Notes: generated from the sequence alone by a model not told the origin. A stretch of DNA of 64,000 nt from JBBQXH01 sp963710975 (GCA_963710975.1 CAVQCG010000003.1:1-64000), one strand, 5' to 3'; shown: positions 27,935 through 37,524, numbered from the stretch's first letter. Made by a program: numbers and translations.

Positions 27935-28804
27935 TCAGCGAATGCCTTGCTTCTCGAACACGAGGACGTCTTGGGTCGAGATCCAGTTCGAGAACCGACC
28001 GCACCACAGGCTGGGAACCGCTTCGATCAGGCGCAGACCGGCTGTGGCGGCAAATTTCTCCAAGAGCGACATCCTAAATCCGGTCATCTGCTCCGGGTTA
28101 TCGGGATTCGCAATGGCGAAATCATTCGCCCACTCTCCGAATGCGTGATCCAGGTTGAAGCGGGAGTGTCCGAACGGAAAAGGTCTCGGCCGCGCCGGAT
28201 CGTAGTTGTTGAGGAGAAAGAAGCTGAAGACACATCGTCCCCCCGGACGCAGCACCCTCGCCGACTCGAGGAAGTAATGGCGGGCGACGTCAGGCAGTGT
28301 GTGCGTGAAGACCGATGCTGCGAAGACGACGTCGAACCGCCCGTCCTCGTAGGGGAACCGGTACTCCCACGCGCGGGATGCCCCAGCTGGATTGTAATAC
28401 GAATTGTGGACGTCAGCCCAGGTAAAACGGAAGTTCGGGTAGGCGGGCTCGAAGCGCTGTTCGAGAAAAGAGACCTTCTCTCGTACGATCTCGAAGCCGT
28501 TATACGTACCGCCCGGGGACAGAATGTACCGGAGGGAAAACGCGATTCGTCCAAGTCCACAGCCGATCTCGAGTACCCGGCTAGTGCCACCGAGTGGCCC
28601 GTAGACGCGGAGGAGCATGCTCCACTCTTCACCCCACTTGAACCAATCCTCGATCACCTCGATTCCCTCGCTGCGCATGAGTTCGAGTGAAGGAACGAGA
28701 TCTGGATGATAGGCCACTTGTGGACCCTGAGGCACTTCGGCGGCAGGCGCGATGTTCACGGCTTCACCCGATCTGCCAGGCGCAAACAGGCGGCGGATAT
28801 TCAT
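27935..28804 (-). CDS. class I SAM-dependent methyltransferase of the glycan operon
   Basis: An intact 289-residue protein. GGTSRVLEIGCGLGRIAFSL is the SAM-binding motif I, RFDVVFAASVFTHTLPDVAR is motif II/post-II, and ARVLRPGGRCVFSFFLLNNY is motif III. The N-terminal HPDLVPSLELMRSEGIEVIE, DWFKWGEEWSMLLRVYG resembles the methyltransferases of O-antigen or teichoic-acid export loci, which methylate or cap the growing chain. It begins 22 bp after the ATPase gene ends. The ATPase carries a Wzt-like C-terminal domain of the type that recognises capped chains, so the two may work together. Confidence 0.8.
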   Translation of the reverse strand: MNIRRLFAPGRSGEAVNIAPAAEVPQGPQVAYHPDLVPSLELMRSEGIEVIEDWFKWGEEWSMLLRVYGPLGGTSRVLEIGCGLGRIAFSLRYILSPGGTYNGFEIVREKVSFLEQRFEPAYPNFRFTWADVHNSYYNPAGASRAWEYRFPYEDGRFDVVFAASVFTHTLPDVARHYFLESARVLRPGGRCVFSFFLLNNYDPARPRPFPFGHSRFNLDHAFGEWANDFAIANPDNPEQMTGFRMSLLEKFAATAGLRLIEAVPSLWCGRFSNWISTQDVLVFEKQGIR

Positions 28805-28825
28805 TCTCGTGCTACGCCTTCCGCT

Positions 28826-30043
28826 CTATGTCTCGGTCCAGCGGCGAGCCGGACCGAAGCTGCTACCCGGCGAGATGACCTCGAGCGGGTAGGCGTGCCA
28901 GTGGTAGTCGTAGACGTACGCCCAGTTGCGCTCATAGACGCCGACATCGAAGCTGTAGGAGCCAGGTCCAATGTCGAGATGCTCGAGCGTGAGGGTCACC
29001 GTGCGCCGTCCCTGCAGCCGTCCGACGCGCACTCCGTCGCCTTCCGTGCTGACGTCGAGCACCTTCGTGAAATCGGCTACGCGATGAAGCGAGACGCCGA
29101 TGATCGGCTCGTCGACGGACAGGGAGGTCTCGACGTCGACCTCGATGCGGATGGGAGTCACGACGTGTGGCCCACCCGTACGAATCGTGTCCGGTACGAC
29201 GCGTACGTCGACTATCTCGACCTCCCGCGTGCCAAAGCGAGTCACGCCGCTGTCGATGTCATGGCGCGCTTCGGTTCCTAGCGCTGAGGCACGCCTTTCC
29301 GTTTCTGACTCCATTGCTCGCTTGTACGCGTCGTAGACATCGTCGGGTCCTCCCTCACCCTGCATGCGCCCCCGGGCGAGCCAGACGACCCGTTCGCAGA
29401 GCTTTCGCACCTGGACTTCGTCGTGGGACGCGAACACGATCGTGGTACCGAGTGACTGAAGGTCTTCGAGTCGCGCAAAGCATTTCTCCTGAAAGCGCAG
29501 ATCGCCAACCGAAGAGGACCTCGTCGATGAGAAGCACCTCGGGCTCGGCACTGATCGCCACTGCAAACGCGAGACGGAGCTTCATGCCGTCGCTGTACGT
29601 CCGAAGTGGATGATCGATGAACTCCTCGAGCTCAGAAAACTCGACGATATCGTGGAGTCTGGCAACGACCTCCTTCTTGCGGTATCCAGCGACGATCCCT
29701 GCGGTGATCGCGTTCTCGCGCCCGGTGAGAAGCGGGTCGAGCGTATCTCCCAGCGCCAGCATCGCCCCGATCTCGCGGTCCCTCAGGATCCTGCCCCGTG
29801 TCGGTCTCCCGATACCGCCGATCAGCCGCAGCAGAGTCGACTTGCCCGATCCGTTGGCACCGATCAATCCCACCGTCTGCCCGGCCAGGACCAGAGGTTG
29901 ACGTCCTGGAGCGCCCAGAACTTGTCGCGTCTCGTATGGGAGCGCGGATGCGCCGCGAGCTGTTTCAGCGTTGCCGGCCGCGGGCCCCTCCGCGTGAACT
30001 GTTTCGAGACGCCCTCGATGCTTAGTGCGACGTCTCTACTCAC
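28826..30043 (-). CDS. polysaccharide ABC exporter ATPase (Wzt/TagH-like), two frame breaks
   Basis: GTG 30043 overlaps the permease stop (GTGA). VALSIEGVSKQFTRRGPRPA and KFWALQDVNL begin the domain; after a frame change near 29890 come Walker A in GLIGANGSGKSTLLRLIGGI, signature-type RTYSDGMKLRLAFAVAISAE and Walker B in PEVLLIDEVLF. A second change near 29510 leads to VGDLRFQEKCFARLEDLQSL and the H-loop TTIVFASHDEVQVRKLCERV. The last 150 residues (GTREVEIVDVRVVPDTIRTG to YDYHWHAYPLEVISPG) form a Wzt-type C-terminal beta-sandwich that binds the capped sugar chain. Repaired length is about 405 residues. Confidence 0.85.
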
Positions 30044-30864
30044 AGCTGTTCCGGCACCGAGTGGCGTACGGCTCGAAACACCAGATACCCGGCCATCATT
30101 GTTCCCACGGCTGCAAGCGTGACCCAGCCCATCGTCATCACCGCAGGCCCTGGAACGGGGGTCTTCTCGAGCAGAATGGCCCGCTGGGCCTCGATGAGAT
30201 ACGCCATCGGATTCGCGTCGAGGATCCACTGGAATTCAGGCGGCACCTGGCGCGCGCGGTAGAAGATCGGAGTGAGCCAGAAGCCGATAGAGATCGCGAG
30301 TGTGACGAACTGGCGGGTGTCCCGGAGATACACCTGGAGCGGCGCGAAAAGCAAGCCGAGGCCGAGAATGAATACGAACTGGATGAGCAACAGAACGGGG
30401 AGCAACGCGGCTTCGGGACGCACGCCGGTCGTCAGGGCAAGAGCGATGAACAGGACGGGCATAGCGAGGAGGTAGTCGACCAAGCCGACGAGAACAGCCG
30501 TCAGCGGAAGCAGCCCTGTCGAAAAACCCGGCCGCAGGACCAGGTCCCGGCTGTTCTCGAGGCATGTTGTCGCCTCGCTCCATGAGCGCGAAAACCAGCT
30601 CCACGCGAGGATGCCAACGAGGAGAAACAGCGGGTAGTTCTCGACGTTGAGCGGAATGACCTTCGTAAAGAGGAAGTACGTCGCGGCGAGCTGAAGGAGC
30701 GGTGGCGTGAATGACCAAACCCACCCGAGGAACGTGCCGCGGTGCCGCCTCGCGAGTTCGAGCCGAACAAGGTGAACGGCAACGTCCTTGTGGTGTGCGA
30801 TGCGCCGCAACCGGCGATGCGACAGGGGCTTCGTGCTCCGTTCGACGGTGGCGGTTACCGTCAC
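30040..30864 (-). CDS. polysaccharide ABC exporter permease (ABC-2 type, Wzm/TagG-like)
   Basis: 274 residues when read from GTG 30864, which overlaps the preceding glycosyltransferase stop (GTGA). The open frame continues further upstream but that part belongs to the glycosyltransferase. DVAVHLVRLELARRHRGTFL and GWVWSFTPPLLQLAATYFLF start the ABC-2 domain; about six membrane helices follow, with GLGLLFAPLQVYLRDTRQFV, FWLTPIFYRARQVPPEFQWI and NPMAYLIEAQRAILL, all hallmarks of O-antigen/teichoic-acid export permeases. It works with the ATPase encoded next to move the lipid-linked glycan across the membrane. Confidence 0.9.
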   Translation of the reverse strand: MTVTATVERSTKPLSHRRLRRIAHHKDVAVHLVRLELARRHRGTFLGWVWSFTPPLLQLAATYFLFTKVIPLNVENYPLFLLVGILAWSWFSRSWSEATTCLENSRDLVLRPGFSTGLLPLTAVLVGLVDYLLAMPVLFIALALTTGVRPEAALLPVLLLIQFVFILGLGLLFAPLQVYLRDTRQFVTLAISIGFWLTPIFYRARQVPPEFQWILDANPMAYLIEAQRAILLEKTPVPGPAVMTMGWVTLAAVGTMMAGYLVFRAVRHSVPEQL

Positions 30865-32062
30865 CTCGCCCCCTCCGACCGGGCGATGCGAGCAGCTCCG
30901 CGGCGCGATCGCGTGTACGCGAACGGTCCAAGCGGCGCGCCCGCGAGTTCCGCCATGAGCAGCCGAAACGGCAGCTGTTCGCGCCGAATAACGCGTCGGC
31001 CGATCCGCCGCAGATGCCAGCGCCAGATCCAGTTCCAGTACCGCCACACGACCCGGAGACGCTCGAGGCCGCGGGCGCGGAGGAAACAAGCCCAGAGAAC
31101 GGCCGAGTATCCGCGGCCATTATCGAAGAGCTGGCGCCTGAGCTTGCGCATAGTGCGCCGGTGCGCGTGACGAACGATGGCGTCGGGGCGGTACAGGATC
31201 GCCGCGTCCGACTCGATGAGACGCTGCAGTAGGTCGAGATCTCCACCGCCCCCGGTGACTGTTCCCACATCGAGCGCGGGATCGAAGCCGCCAAGCCTCT
31301 CGAGGGCTTCACGGCGGAATGCCATATTGCAGCCAACGCCGTATCGCTCTGGCCGGTACGTCATCGCGCGACCACGGCGAGAGTGGATGAGCACCCGAAA
31401 GCCCTTACCCATTCCGCCGTAAGCATCCTCGAACACTCTCTGCGCCCTTGTCTCGAGCTCAGCCGGAACGACGAGCCCGGTAACCGCCTGCACATCATCG
31501 GATGAGAAGCCGGCGGCGACGCCGTCGAGCCAACCTCCATCCGGTCGCGCGTCGTCATCAGTGAAGGCGACAATCGACGATCTCGCCTCCGCGAGCCCAC
31601 GATTCCGAGCCCAGTCCAGGCCTGGACGGTCTTCGCGCGCGTATCGCGCCGACCATCGCTCGGCAACCTGACGCGTCGCATCACCCTGTGATGCATTGTC
31701 GATGACAAGCACCTCGTACTGCGGATAACGCTGGGCGCCGAGTGCCGTGAGGCAGCCCTCGAGCTCTTTTGGCCGGTCCTTGGTGCAGATCACCACCGAG
31801 ATCTCGGGCTGGGCGGCCGGCACGTCATTCGTTTGCCTGAGACGCTCGGCCTCCATCTCCGCCCGAGTGGTCCCGCGAGCTCCACCGTAGCCTGTTGACT
31901 GACCGTGACCGCATCCAGGTGCTGACCAGTGTTCCGAACGTGCAGAAACCCGACCGGCGAACCGTTCAGCTTGATCAGCACGCGAATCCAGCCATAACGG
32001 ACGGAGACGTCTGGCAGATCCGACGGTGCCGCGAGGTCGAGGTCGAGGAGCCTAACGGACAC
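30861..32062 (-). CDS. family 2 glycosyltransferase with extra N-terminal domain (one frame break)
   Basis: The GT2 part reads PEISVVICTKDRPKELEGCL, QYEVLVIDNASQGDATRQVA, SIVAFTDDDARPDGGWLDGV (metal-binding DDD) and GGFDPALDVGTVTGGGGDLD. Upstream, from GTG 32062 and after a frame change near 31870, lies a 60-residue beta-rich stretch (SVRLLDLDLAAPSDLPDVSV, YGWIRVLIKLNGSPVGFLHV) resembling the N-terminus of the adjacent tandem glycosyltransferase. The start overlaps the end of that gene. Repaired length is about 395 residues. It adds a sugar to the lipid-linked chain at the cytoplasmic face. Confidence 0.8.
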
Positions 32063-34538
32063 GGACAGCTTCGAGCTCAGATCGGGTATCGCCATCCGGC
32101 TCTGCGAGACCGAGTCGCTGGCGGAGATAGGCGGCTCGCGCAGCTGAAGCAGTCTCCGCCGCCACCCGCTCGGCGACGGAAATCCACTCCCAGTGGTCGC
32201 CGGGATCAACTGCGACGACGCGGCCGAGCGCGGTGCCATCGTATTCCACCGCGAGCTCGATCGAGCCAACAGCCGGCATGGATGCAGGACCCGGATCATT
32301 CAAGATCCACTCGACCTTCTCGGGCGACTGTGTCCAGATCGGTGCGACAAGGGCGAAGAAGTCCTCTGCCGAAGGCACAGCGTCTTTCAGGCCCACAACG
32401 TAGCCCTCGCGCGCAAGGCGACGCGCAAGCCGCTGCCAGGAATGCCGCATTCCAGCTGCTTCAAGCCGGTCTGCCAATGGCAGGTACCGGTCGATGAACT
32501 GCGAGCTCCCATCCGGGCGTCCTCCTGAATAGTTCGCAAGCGGGAGTTGGCCCATCACGTGCGGGTGTTTCCGCGCCAGGAGCACATCGTCCCTTGCCTC
32601 CTGTCGCTGGTTCCAAACCGTTGTCGCCAGACTCGTATCAAGGTGGTGGCACGCAGCCGCTTGTTGGTAGTACGCGAGCTTGACGCCGCGCTCGAGCATC
32701 CGAACACCGAGCTCCCAGTCTTCGTGGCGCTTAGCGAAATCTTCGTCGAAGCCGCCGAACGCGAGCAGCAGCGAACGAGGAAGCGACGAATTTCCGGTGG
32801 TCAGATCGAAGTAGCTCCACTGGTGATTCGGTTCGCGCTTGCGACGGAAGTGATCCTCCCACCACGACCGCAGCACGTGGGCCCACCAGCCACCATCGTC
32901 CACCACAGGCGGGCAGTAGCCGAGCGCAACGTGCGCATCGGCTCGATCGCGATGCGCCTGAGCATGCTCGGCAAGACATGACGGCTCCGGCACGATGTCG
33001 TCGTCGAGAAAGACGATGACATCATTGGTAGCCGCAGCAACTCCCGTGTTCCGCACGGCAGCAATCCCAGTGTGGGCGCCCTCGAGAACTCGAATGGGGA
33101 ACGGGGTCTCACGGGAGCGGAGCATCTCGGCGCTTCCGTCGGTGCACGCATCGAGGACGATGACCGCCTCGGAACGACTCGCGGGATACGTTTGCTGGGC
33201 CAGGCCGTCGAGGACACGACCCAGCATGTCCTGCCGGTTGTGTGAAGGAATGACAGTCGACAGGGATGGCGCTTCGTCCGCGACACGCAACGCCCCGGCG
33301 GACCGACTCGCCTTCAGGGGCGGAAGTACGAGAGGCGGTACGGCTCGCCGACTTCGAGCTGACCTACGGAGCCGCCAGGGACCGGCGAACGTACCACGTA
33401 TCTCTCCGAAAACGCATCGAAGGGGGATTCTGCTTTCCCGCCGCCGGACGATCAGCCACAGATCCCGCGGGATGTGGTGGAACCACCACCAACGATAGAA
33501 CCGAAACGCGCTCAGCTCACGATGGCGGATCAGGCAGCGAGTCGCGTATGCGAACGACGAGGCGGCGTAATCGTAAAGGACTCGCCGAAGACCCACATCA
33601 TCACTTCGGTGAAGATGCCAGACGATGCGTTTCGGATCAAAAACGATCCTGTATCCAGCGGCCAGAATTCGGTAGTTGGTATAGGTGTCCTCGCCGGATC
33701 GGGCTGGTGTGCCCGGGCCGAGGTCTTCGGCAAAGAGGCCGACCTCCTCGAAGATCGACCGTCGGAAGATGGCGTTTGCGCTGGCGCCGGCGGGGCCGGC
33801 CGAGGTGACCGGATCGTCCCACGCGCCGTTGAAGACACGACGCTCGAAACCGCGATGAAATCCACCGTGGAGCTCGAACTGATACTGAGCGCGCGTCCCG
33901 AGCTCCGCCGGGCCGACGAAGCCGGCAACGGCCATGACGAGGGAGTCCTCGAACTCGTCCCCGAGGTCGTCAAGCCAGTGCGCATCGACGACGCAGTCGT
34001 CATCGGTGAATGCAACGAGGTCGCCTGTGGCCTCCATGATCCCGCGGTTTCTCGCGCGGGAGACGCCGGGAGCCGCGTTCTCGAGCACGTAGCGGACGGG
34101 GTACTTCTCGCACAGCCTTCGTGTCGCGTCGTTGCTTGGGCAGTTGTCGACGACGATTATCTCGTGTGCCGGTGTCGAGAGTTCGAGCAGGCTTTCGAGA
34201 CACCTGGCCAGCACGTCGGGACGATCCTTCGTGCATACCACCGCTGACACTGTCGGGGTCATCGTCTTCGGGTGCGGCAATCCGGCAGCGCGGCGCACCG
34301 TCCGAACGTGCGTCCGCCACCAAAGCTGATCGCCGAGTGCGCGCGTGATCATCGACGCCAGGATGTCGGTTGAGATTAGGCGCAGGGCGGGCGCGGTGAC
34401 CCGTCCGATGGCTTGGCCATGACGTGTCAGGATTAGGACAACGTCGCGATATCCCTCTTCCACCTCGAGCGGGTGCAGCGGCTCGTCGAGCGAGACATGG
34501 AAGACCTTTGCGGTCTGGAGTATCAGGCGGCGACTCAC
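32052..34538 (-). CDS. tandem two-domain family 2 glycosyltransferase
   Basis: An intact protein of 828 residues from GTG 34538, which overlaps the upstream gene's stop (GTGA). Domain order: a beta-rich N-terminal domain (about 1-80, LILQTAKVFHVSLDEPLHPL, YRDVVLILTRHGQAIGRVTA); a first GT2 domain (about 95-375, VSAVVCTKDRPDVLARCLES, LVAFTDDDCVVDAHWLDDLG); and a second GT2 domain (about 425-690, LSTVIPSHNRQDMLGRVLDG, DVIVFLDDDIVPEPSCLAEH, NSSLPRSLLLAFGGFDEDFA and the catalytic-base region KRHEDWELGVRMLERG). A helical tail with a small terminal domain follows. Two active sites in one chain suggest it adds two sugars in turn, or polymerises a repeat unit. Confidence 0.85.
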   Translation of the reverse strand: MSRRLILQTAKVFHVSLDEPLHPLEVEEGYRDVVLILTRHGQAIGRVTAPALRLISTDILASMITRALGDQLWWRTHVRTVRRAAGLPHPKTMTPTVSAVVCTKDRPDVLARCLESLLELSTPAHEIIVVDNCPSNDATRRLCEKYPVRYVLENAAPGVSRARNRGIMEATGDLVAFTDDDCVVDAHWLDDLGDEFEDSLVMAVAGFVGPAELGTRAQYQFELHGGFHRGFERRVFNGAWDDPVTSAGPAGASANAIFRRSIFEEVGLFAEDLGPGTPARSGEDTYTNYRILAAGYRIVFDPKRIVWHLHRSDDVGLRRVLYDYAASSFAYATRCLIRHRELSAFRFYRWWWFHHIPRDLWLIVRRRESRIPLRCVFGEIRGTFAGPWRLRRSARSRRAVPPLVLPPLKASRSAGALRVADEAPSLSTVIPSHNRQDMLGRVLDGLAQQTYPASRSEAVIVLDACTDGSAEMLRSRETPFPIRVLEGAHTGIAAVRNTGVAAATNDVIVFLDDDIVPEPSCLAEHAQAHRDRADAHVALGYCPPVVDDGGWWAHVLRSWWEDHFRRKREPNHQWSYFDLTTGNSSLPRSLLLAFGGFDEDFAKRHEDWELGVRMLERGVKLAYYQQAAACHHLDTSLATTVWNQRQEARDDVLLARKHPHVMGQLPLANYSGGRPDGSSQFIDRYLPLADRLEAAGMRHSWQRLARRLAREGYVVGLKDAVPSAEDFFALVAPIWTQSPEKVEWILNDPGPASMPAVGSIELAVEYDGTALGRVVAVDPGDHWEWISVAERVAAETASAARAAYLRQRLGLAEPDGDTRSELEAVRVR

Positions 34539-35557
34539 CGGAGGCGAGCGCTGGCGGCCCGGTGAGGGTCTGCTCTCTGGCCCGCGATCGCGGCGCCTTC
34601 GAGGCGCTCGTACTCGTCGAGCCAGGCGGGACGCCTGGGGAGCGCATCTCGGGGCTTGCTGTGCTTCATCCAACGGCCTGCTCTCAGCACTCCTTCGCCG
34701 AAGAGGACTCCGACGGCGCGGAGGACATCGGTGACGCTTCCGTAGGCGACGGCGATCCTCGCGTACAGGCGTGCGGCAGGAAAGCGTCTCCCCGCGCGGC
34801 GATGAGCGCGGGCGAAGTACCGGTAGAGGGCGCGAAGATCCGGCCGGACGCCGTAGACGGCGGCCTGGCTTTTGTATTTGGCGACGAGCAAGTCGATCTC
34901 GCGAACCACGTCCTGCTGGCCTCCCGCGACCATGCTAAGAGGATGGCGAACGTAGGCGAGGAGCGGCTCCTGGGAGACGGCCGCAGGGGCGGCCAATGCG
35001 AGCCGGATCCAGAGATCCCAGTCTGCGAGGAGAGAGAGTTCGGTGTCGAAACCACCGACCTCCCGAACAAGCGTCGTTTCCGCGACGACGTTGGAGCATC
35101 CGCCGGGAATGGCATTTCGCCTGAGGAGCTCGGGCGCGATGGTCTCGGGCTGGGGCGCGGGGGAATACTGGAGGATGTCGGTCGCCCGGGTCACGACGAG
35201 AGCGGCGCTGCACGCCCAGCGAGCTCCGCCGGTCTCGGCCACGGAATCGAGAAGTCCTCGGAGTTTCCACGGAGCCCACAGATCATCGTCGTCGAGGAAT
35301 GCGAGCCAGGCGCCTCGGGCCTCAGCGATTGCCCGATTACGCGAAGCTGACACGCCCAGGCACTCTGGGTTTCGAAGAACCCGGAGCCGATTGTCCTTTA
35401 TGCCGACAAGCCTCAACTCTGTGCCGTCAGTCGACGCGTCGTCTACGACGATGACTTCGATCGCGACATCCTCTTGGTCCAGCGCGCCGTGGAGAGTCCG
35501 CGAGAGCAAAGACCAGCGATTACGAGTCGGGATGATGACGGTGACGAAGGGATCCAT
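34535..35557 (-). CDS. family 2 glycosyltransferase, first gene of the glycan operon
   Basis: 340 residues from ATG 35557 (MDPFVTVIIPTRNRWSLLSR). The GT-A core shows IEVIVVDDASTDGTELRLVG, AEARGAWLAFLDDDDLWAPW (metal-binding DDDD), then VREVGGFDTELSLLADWDLW, the acceptor/catalytic Asp region. The C-terminus is helical without membrane spans, so it is a cytoplasmic enzyme acting on a lipid-linked acceptor. It is the most upstream gene of the leftward series, and each following pair in the glycosyltransferase/permease/ATPase stretch overlaps by a few bases, implying a single transcript. Confidence 0.85.
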   Translation of the reverse strand: MDPFVTVIIPTRNRWSLLSRTLHGALDQEDVAIEVIVVDDASTDGTELRLVGIKDNRLRVLRNPECLGVSASRNRAIAEARGAWLAFLDDDDLWAPWKLRGLLDSVAETGGARWACSAALVVTRATDILQYSPAPQPETIAPELLRRNAIPGGCSNVVAETTLVREVGGFDTELSLLADWDLWIRLALAAPAAVSQEPLLAYVRHPLSMVAGGQQDVVREIDLLVAKYKSQAAVYGVRPDLRALYRYFARAHRRAGRRFPAARLYARIAVAYGSVTDVLRAVGVLFGEGVLRAGRWMKHSKPRDALPRRPAWLDEYERLEGAAIAGQRADPHRAASARLR

Positions 35558-35929
35558 TGGAACGCGCTCGGTACTTCTTCCACTGATCGCGGCATGTGAA
35601 TCATCAGAGTCGCCGCACGATCTCAATCGACGCCTCAGTGGCTGCGCTGAAGCCGTTCAGGCAGTCAGATCGCCCAGCACGGATGTTGCCGCGGCACCCT
35701 TAGCAGAAAGATACCTGTCCGGGCGGCTAGGCATTCACGTTCCGACGTCCGTGCATGGCACCAGATCGAGCAGGCAGCTGGACTCCGGGGCTCATGGCGC
35801 TCGCGGAGCGAGAGAACACGTGGGAGAACAGGCTTGCCTCCAACGGCTGCCAATAGCTGCATCTCGCGTCGACTTGAATCGTACGAATTGCAGGTATTTT
35901 CTACTTCCGGCCATTTTCTGCTGCTACCC

Positions 35930-35975
35930 CTGCGGGACAGGATGTCCCGAGTTCAAATCTCGGCACCCCGATCGA
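35930..35975 (+). repeat. second tRNA-like 3' repeat, probable attachment remnant
   Basis: CTGCGGGACAGGATGTCCCG with the following T-loop GAGTTCAAATCTCGG and CACCCCGATCGA matches 42 of 46 bases of 24668-24713. Here the T-stem CCGAG/CTCGG is perfect, but the upstream bases do not fold into an anticodon stem, so it is not a tRNA gene. The glycan operon and the AT-rich methyltransferase gene lie between the two copies. Confidence 0.65.
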
Positions 35976-36034
35976 GACAGCCCCCGTTTACAGGCTTTGA
36001 CGCCTACGACAGAGACGCGATGAAGTCGGCCGTT

Positions 36035-36440
36035 GACGAGGTTGGTGCGGGGTCTGCCGGGTCTGATGCGGAGGTGGCGCAGGCCGAGTTCGTGGAGCGC
36101 GTCGGCGTAGCCGTGCGCGAGGTAGCAGGAGCCGTTGTCGCTCATGACCGCCTCGACTCGTACTCCGCGCTCGCCAAACCAGGCGATGGCACGACGCAAG
36201 AAGGCGACGGCGCAGTTGGCGTTGAGCCCTCGAGGACTTCGGCATAGGCGAGGCGGGAGTGGTCGTCGACGATCACGTGCACGTACTCCCAGCCCGCGAC
36301 CCCGCGCAAGCGTCCTTCGCGTCGGCTGCGCTTCTGCGAGGCGCGGCTCCCCGTCGCCCGGTGGCCCGCGCCGCGAATGCGGCCGAGCTTCTTGATGTCG
36401 ACGTGGACGAGCTCCCCGGGGTGGCGGCGCTCATAGCGGT
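36035..36440 (-). pseudogene. IS481-type transposase fragment
   Basis: The DDE core is visible in two frames: NRYERRHPGELVHVDIKKLG, GWEYVHVIVDDHSRLAYAEV and RRAIAWFGERGVRVEAVMSD, then NGSCYLAHGYADALHELGLR and HLRIRPGRPRTN, where the family would continue GKAERF but the sequence changes abruptly near 36035. The N-terminal HTH part is missing or displaced (a Glu/Ala-rich piece at 36850-36930 may belong to it). Confidence 0.65.
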
Positions 36441-36850
36441 TGGGGGGCTCCGGCGGCGAGCGTGCCGACGACGCCCAGCGCGACGCGTTGCAGATCATCT
36501 TCGGCGGACAGGCTGGCGGCTGGCCCGGTGAGTTCGGGAAGCTCATCGGCGAGGTACGCGGGATCGAGTACGTACCAATCGAATTCGAGATCGCCGACGA
36601 CCTCGCCTACTGGCAGGTGGAGATTCCAGGGAGAGTCGACGCGCGCGCCGAGGCTCTGACCGGCCCGACAGCGGCGGCAGGCGCACGAGTGCAGCTGCAC
36701 AATGCCCCCGGTGCCGAGGTCGGCCCGGGACAGATCGCGACCTGGGGCACGGCCACCGCCGACCGAGCCGAAGGCTTCGGCTTCAACTGGGACTGGGCAG
36801 GCCGGTCGAGCAAGCACTTCCCATTCGACTGGAGCGGCCCAGATCCCTGA
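36440..36850 (+). pseudogene. DUF1326-family protein, 5'-truncated
   Basis: The C-terminal 130 residues of a DUF1326 protein are intact: DDAQRDALQIIFGGQAGGWP, GEFGKLIGEVRGIEYVPIEF, IPGRVDARAEALTGPTAAAG and a C-terminal GFNWDWAGRSSKHFPFDWSG. The usual N-terminal domain with its Cys-rich motif is absent and is replaced by IS sequence at 36440. It probably no longer functions. DUF1326 proteins have no established role. Confidence 0.65.
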
Positions 36851-37085
36851 CCGCCGAGCCAGTTCGAGTGTGGCTTTGCTTGCCTCACCCTCGACGATGG
36901 CCCGGCGGATCTCGGCAGCCACCTGCTCGTAGGGCTCGTCCGGTCTAACGCGCGCGTCGGTAGACGACGGGTAGACGGAGCACCTCCGTCACGTCACGCC
37001 TGACGATGCCCAACAGCGCAAGAAGGATCGCAGTGCAATATTTGCCTAAGACCTTGTTGTCGCATAAAGCGTCTACGAAGCGCCA

Positions 37086-37518
37086 CGCGGCCAGAGCCGA
37101 CACGCCACGGAAGAGAACTCGGGATGCTGGCGATCCTTAGGGCCGGTATTGCTGGGCGATCCTTTGGACGGTGTCGACCTTGACCGTTATCCAGACGCCG
37201 GAGTCCAAGGGCTCGAACAAGTCGATGGTGCTCGTGCCGTTGACGATCTGCGCCAACTCGGCGACCGTAATCGAGGTCGCGCCGAAATCTGCCGGGTCAC
37301 CACTCCTGGTCAGGACGGTGACATGGGTGTCGTTCGGGACGAGGTACGTAAGGAGCCGGTGGCCCTCCTCGACAACGTAGTTGTCGTTCGGGACAGGCTG
37401 TCCTGGCTCGACCGCGCCATCCTCGGCGGCAGCGGTGTTCGCCGTCTCTCCTGACAGCAACCAGGCAGGGTCGAACCGCATCTCGTAGTGGTCACCCTTC
37501 GGGGTCAGCGACGAGATG
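37086..37518. repeat. duplicated segment, copy 1 (partner 55324-55756)
   Basis: About 430 bp are nearly identical to 55324-55756: in the roughly 380 bp of aligned coding sequence I count five substitutions. Homology starts at GCGGCCAG and ends after GACGAGATGTG. The copy here carries only the 3' part of the lipoprotein gene. Confidence 0.85.
37137..37481 (-). pseudogene. lipoprotein gene, 3' part only (duplicate of 55373-55906)
   Basis: The 114 residues from MRFDPAWLLSGETANTAAAE to VKVDTVQRIAQQYRP match the full-length copy at 55 kb except for one Asn/Asp change. The signal peptide, lipobox and first 70 residues are missing; beyond position 37518 the sequence turns into a TolB-like fragment. 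It is 5'-truncated and cannot be exported as it stands. Confidence 0.75.
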
Positions 37519-37524
37519 TGCGGG

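Noticed and set aside
35890..35975. Second tRNA gene at the right repeat
   Set aside because: The T-arm is perfect but bases upstream form no anticodon stem or acceptor pairing; it is a tRNA-like 3' remnant.
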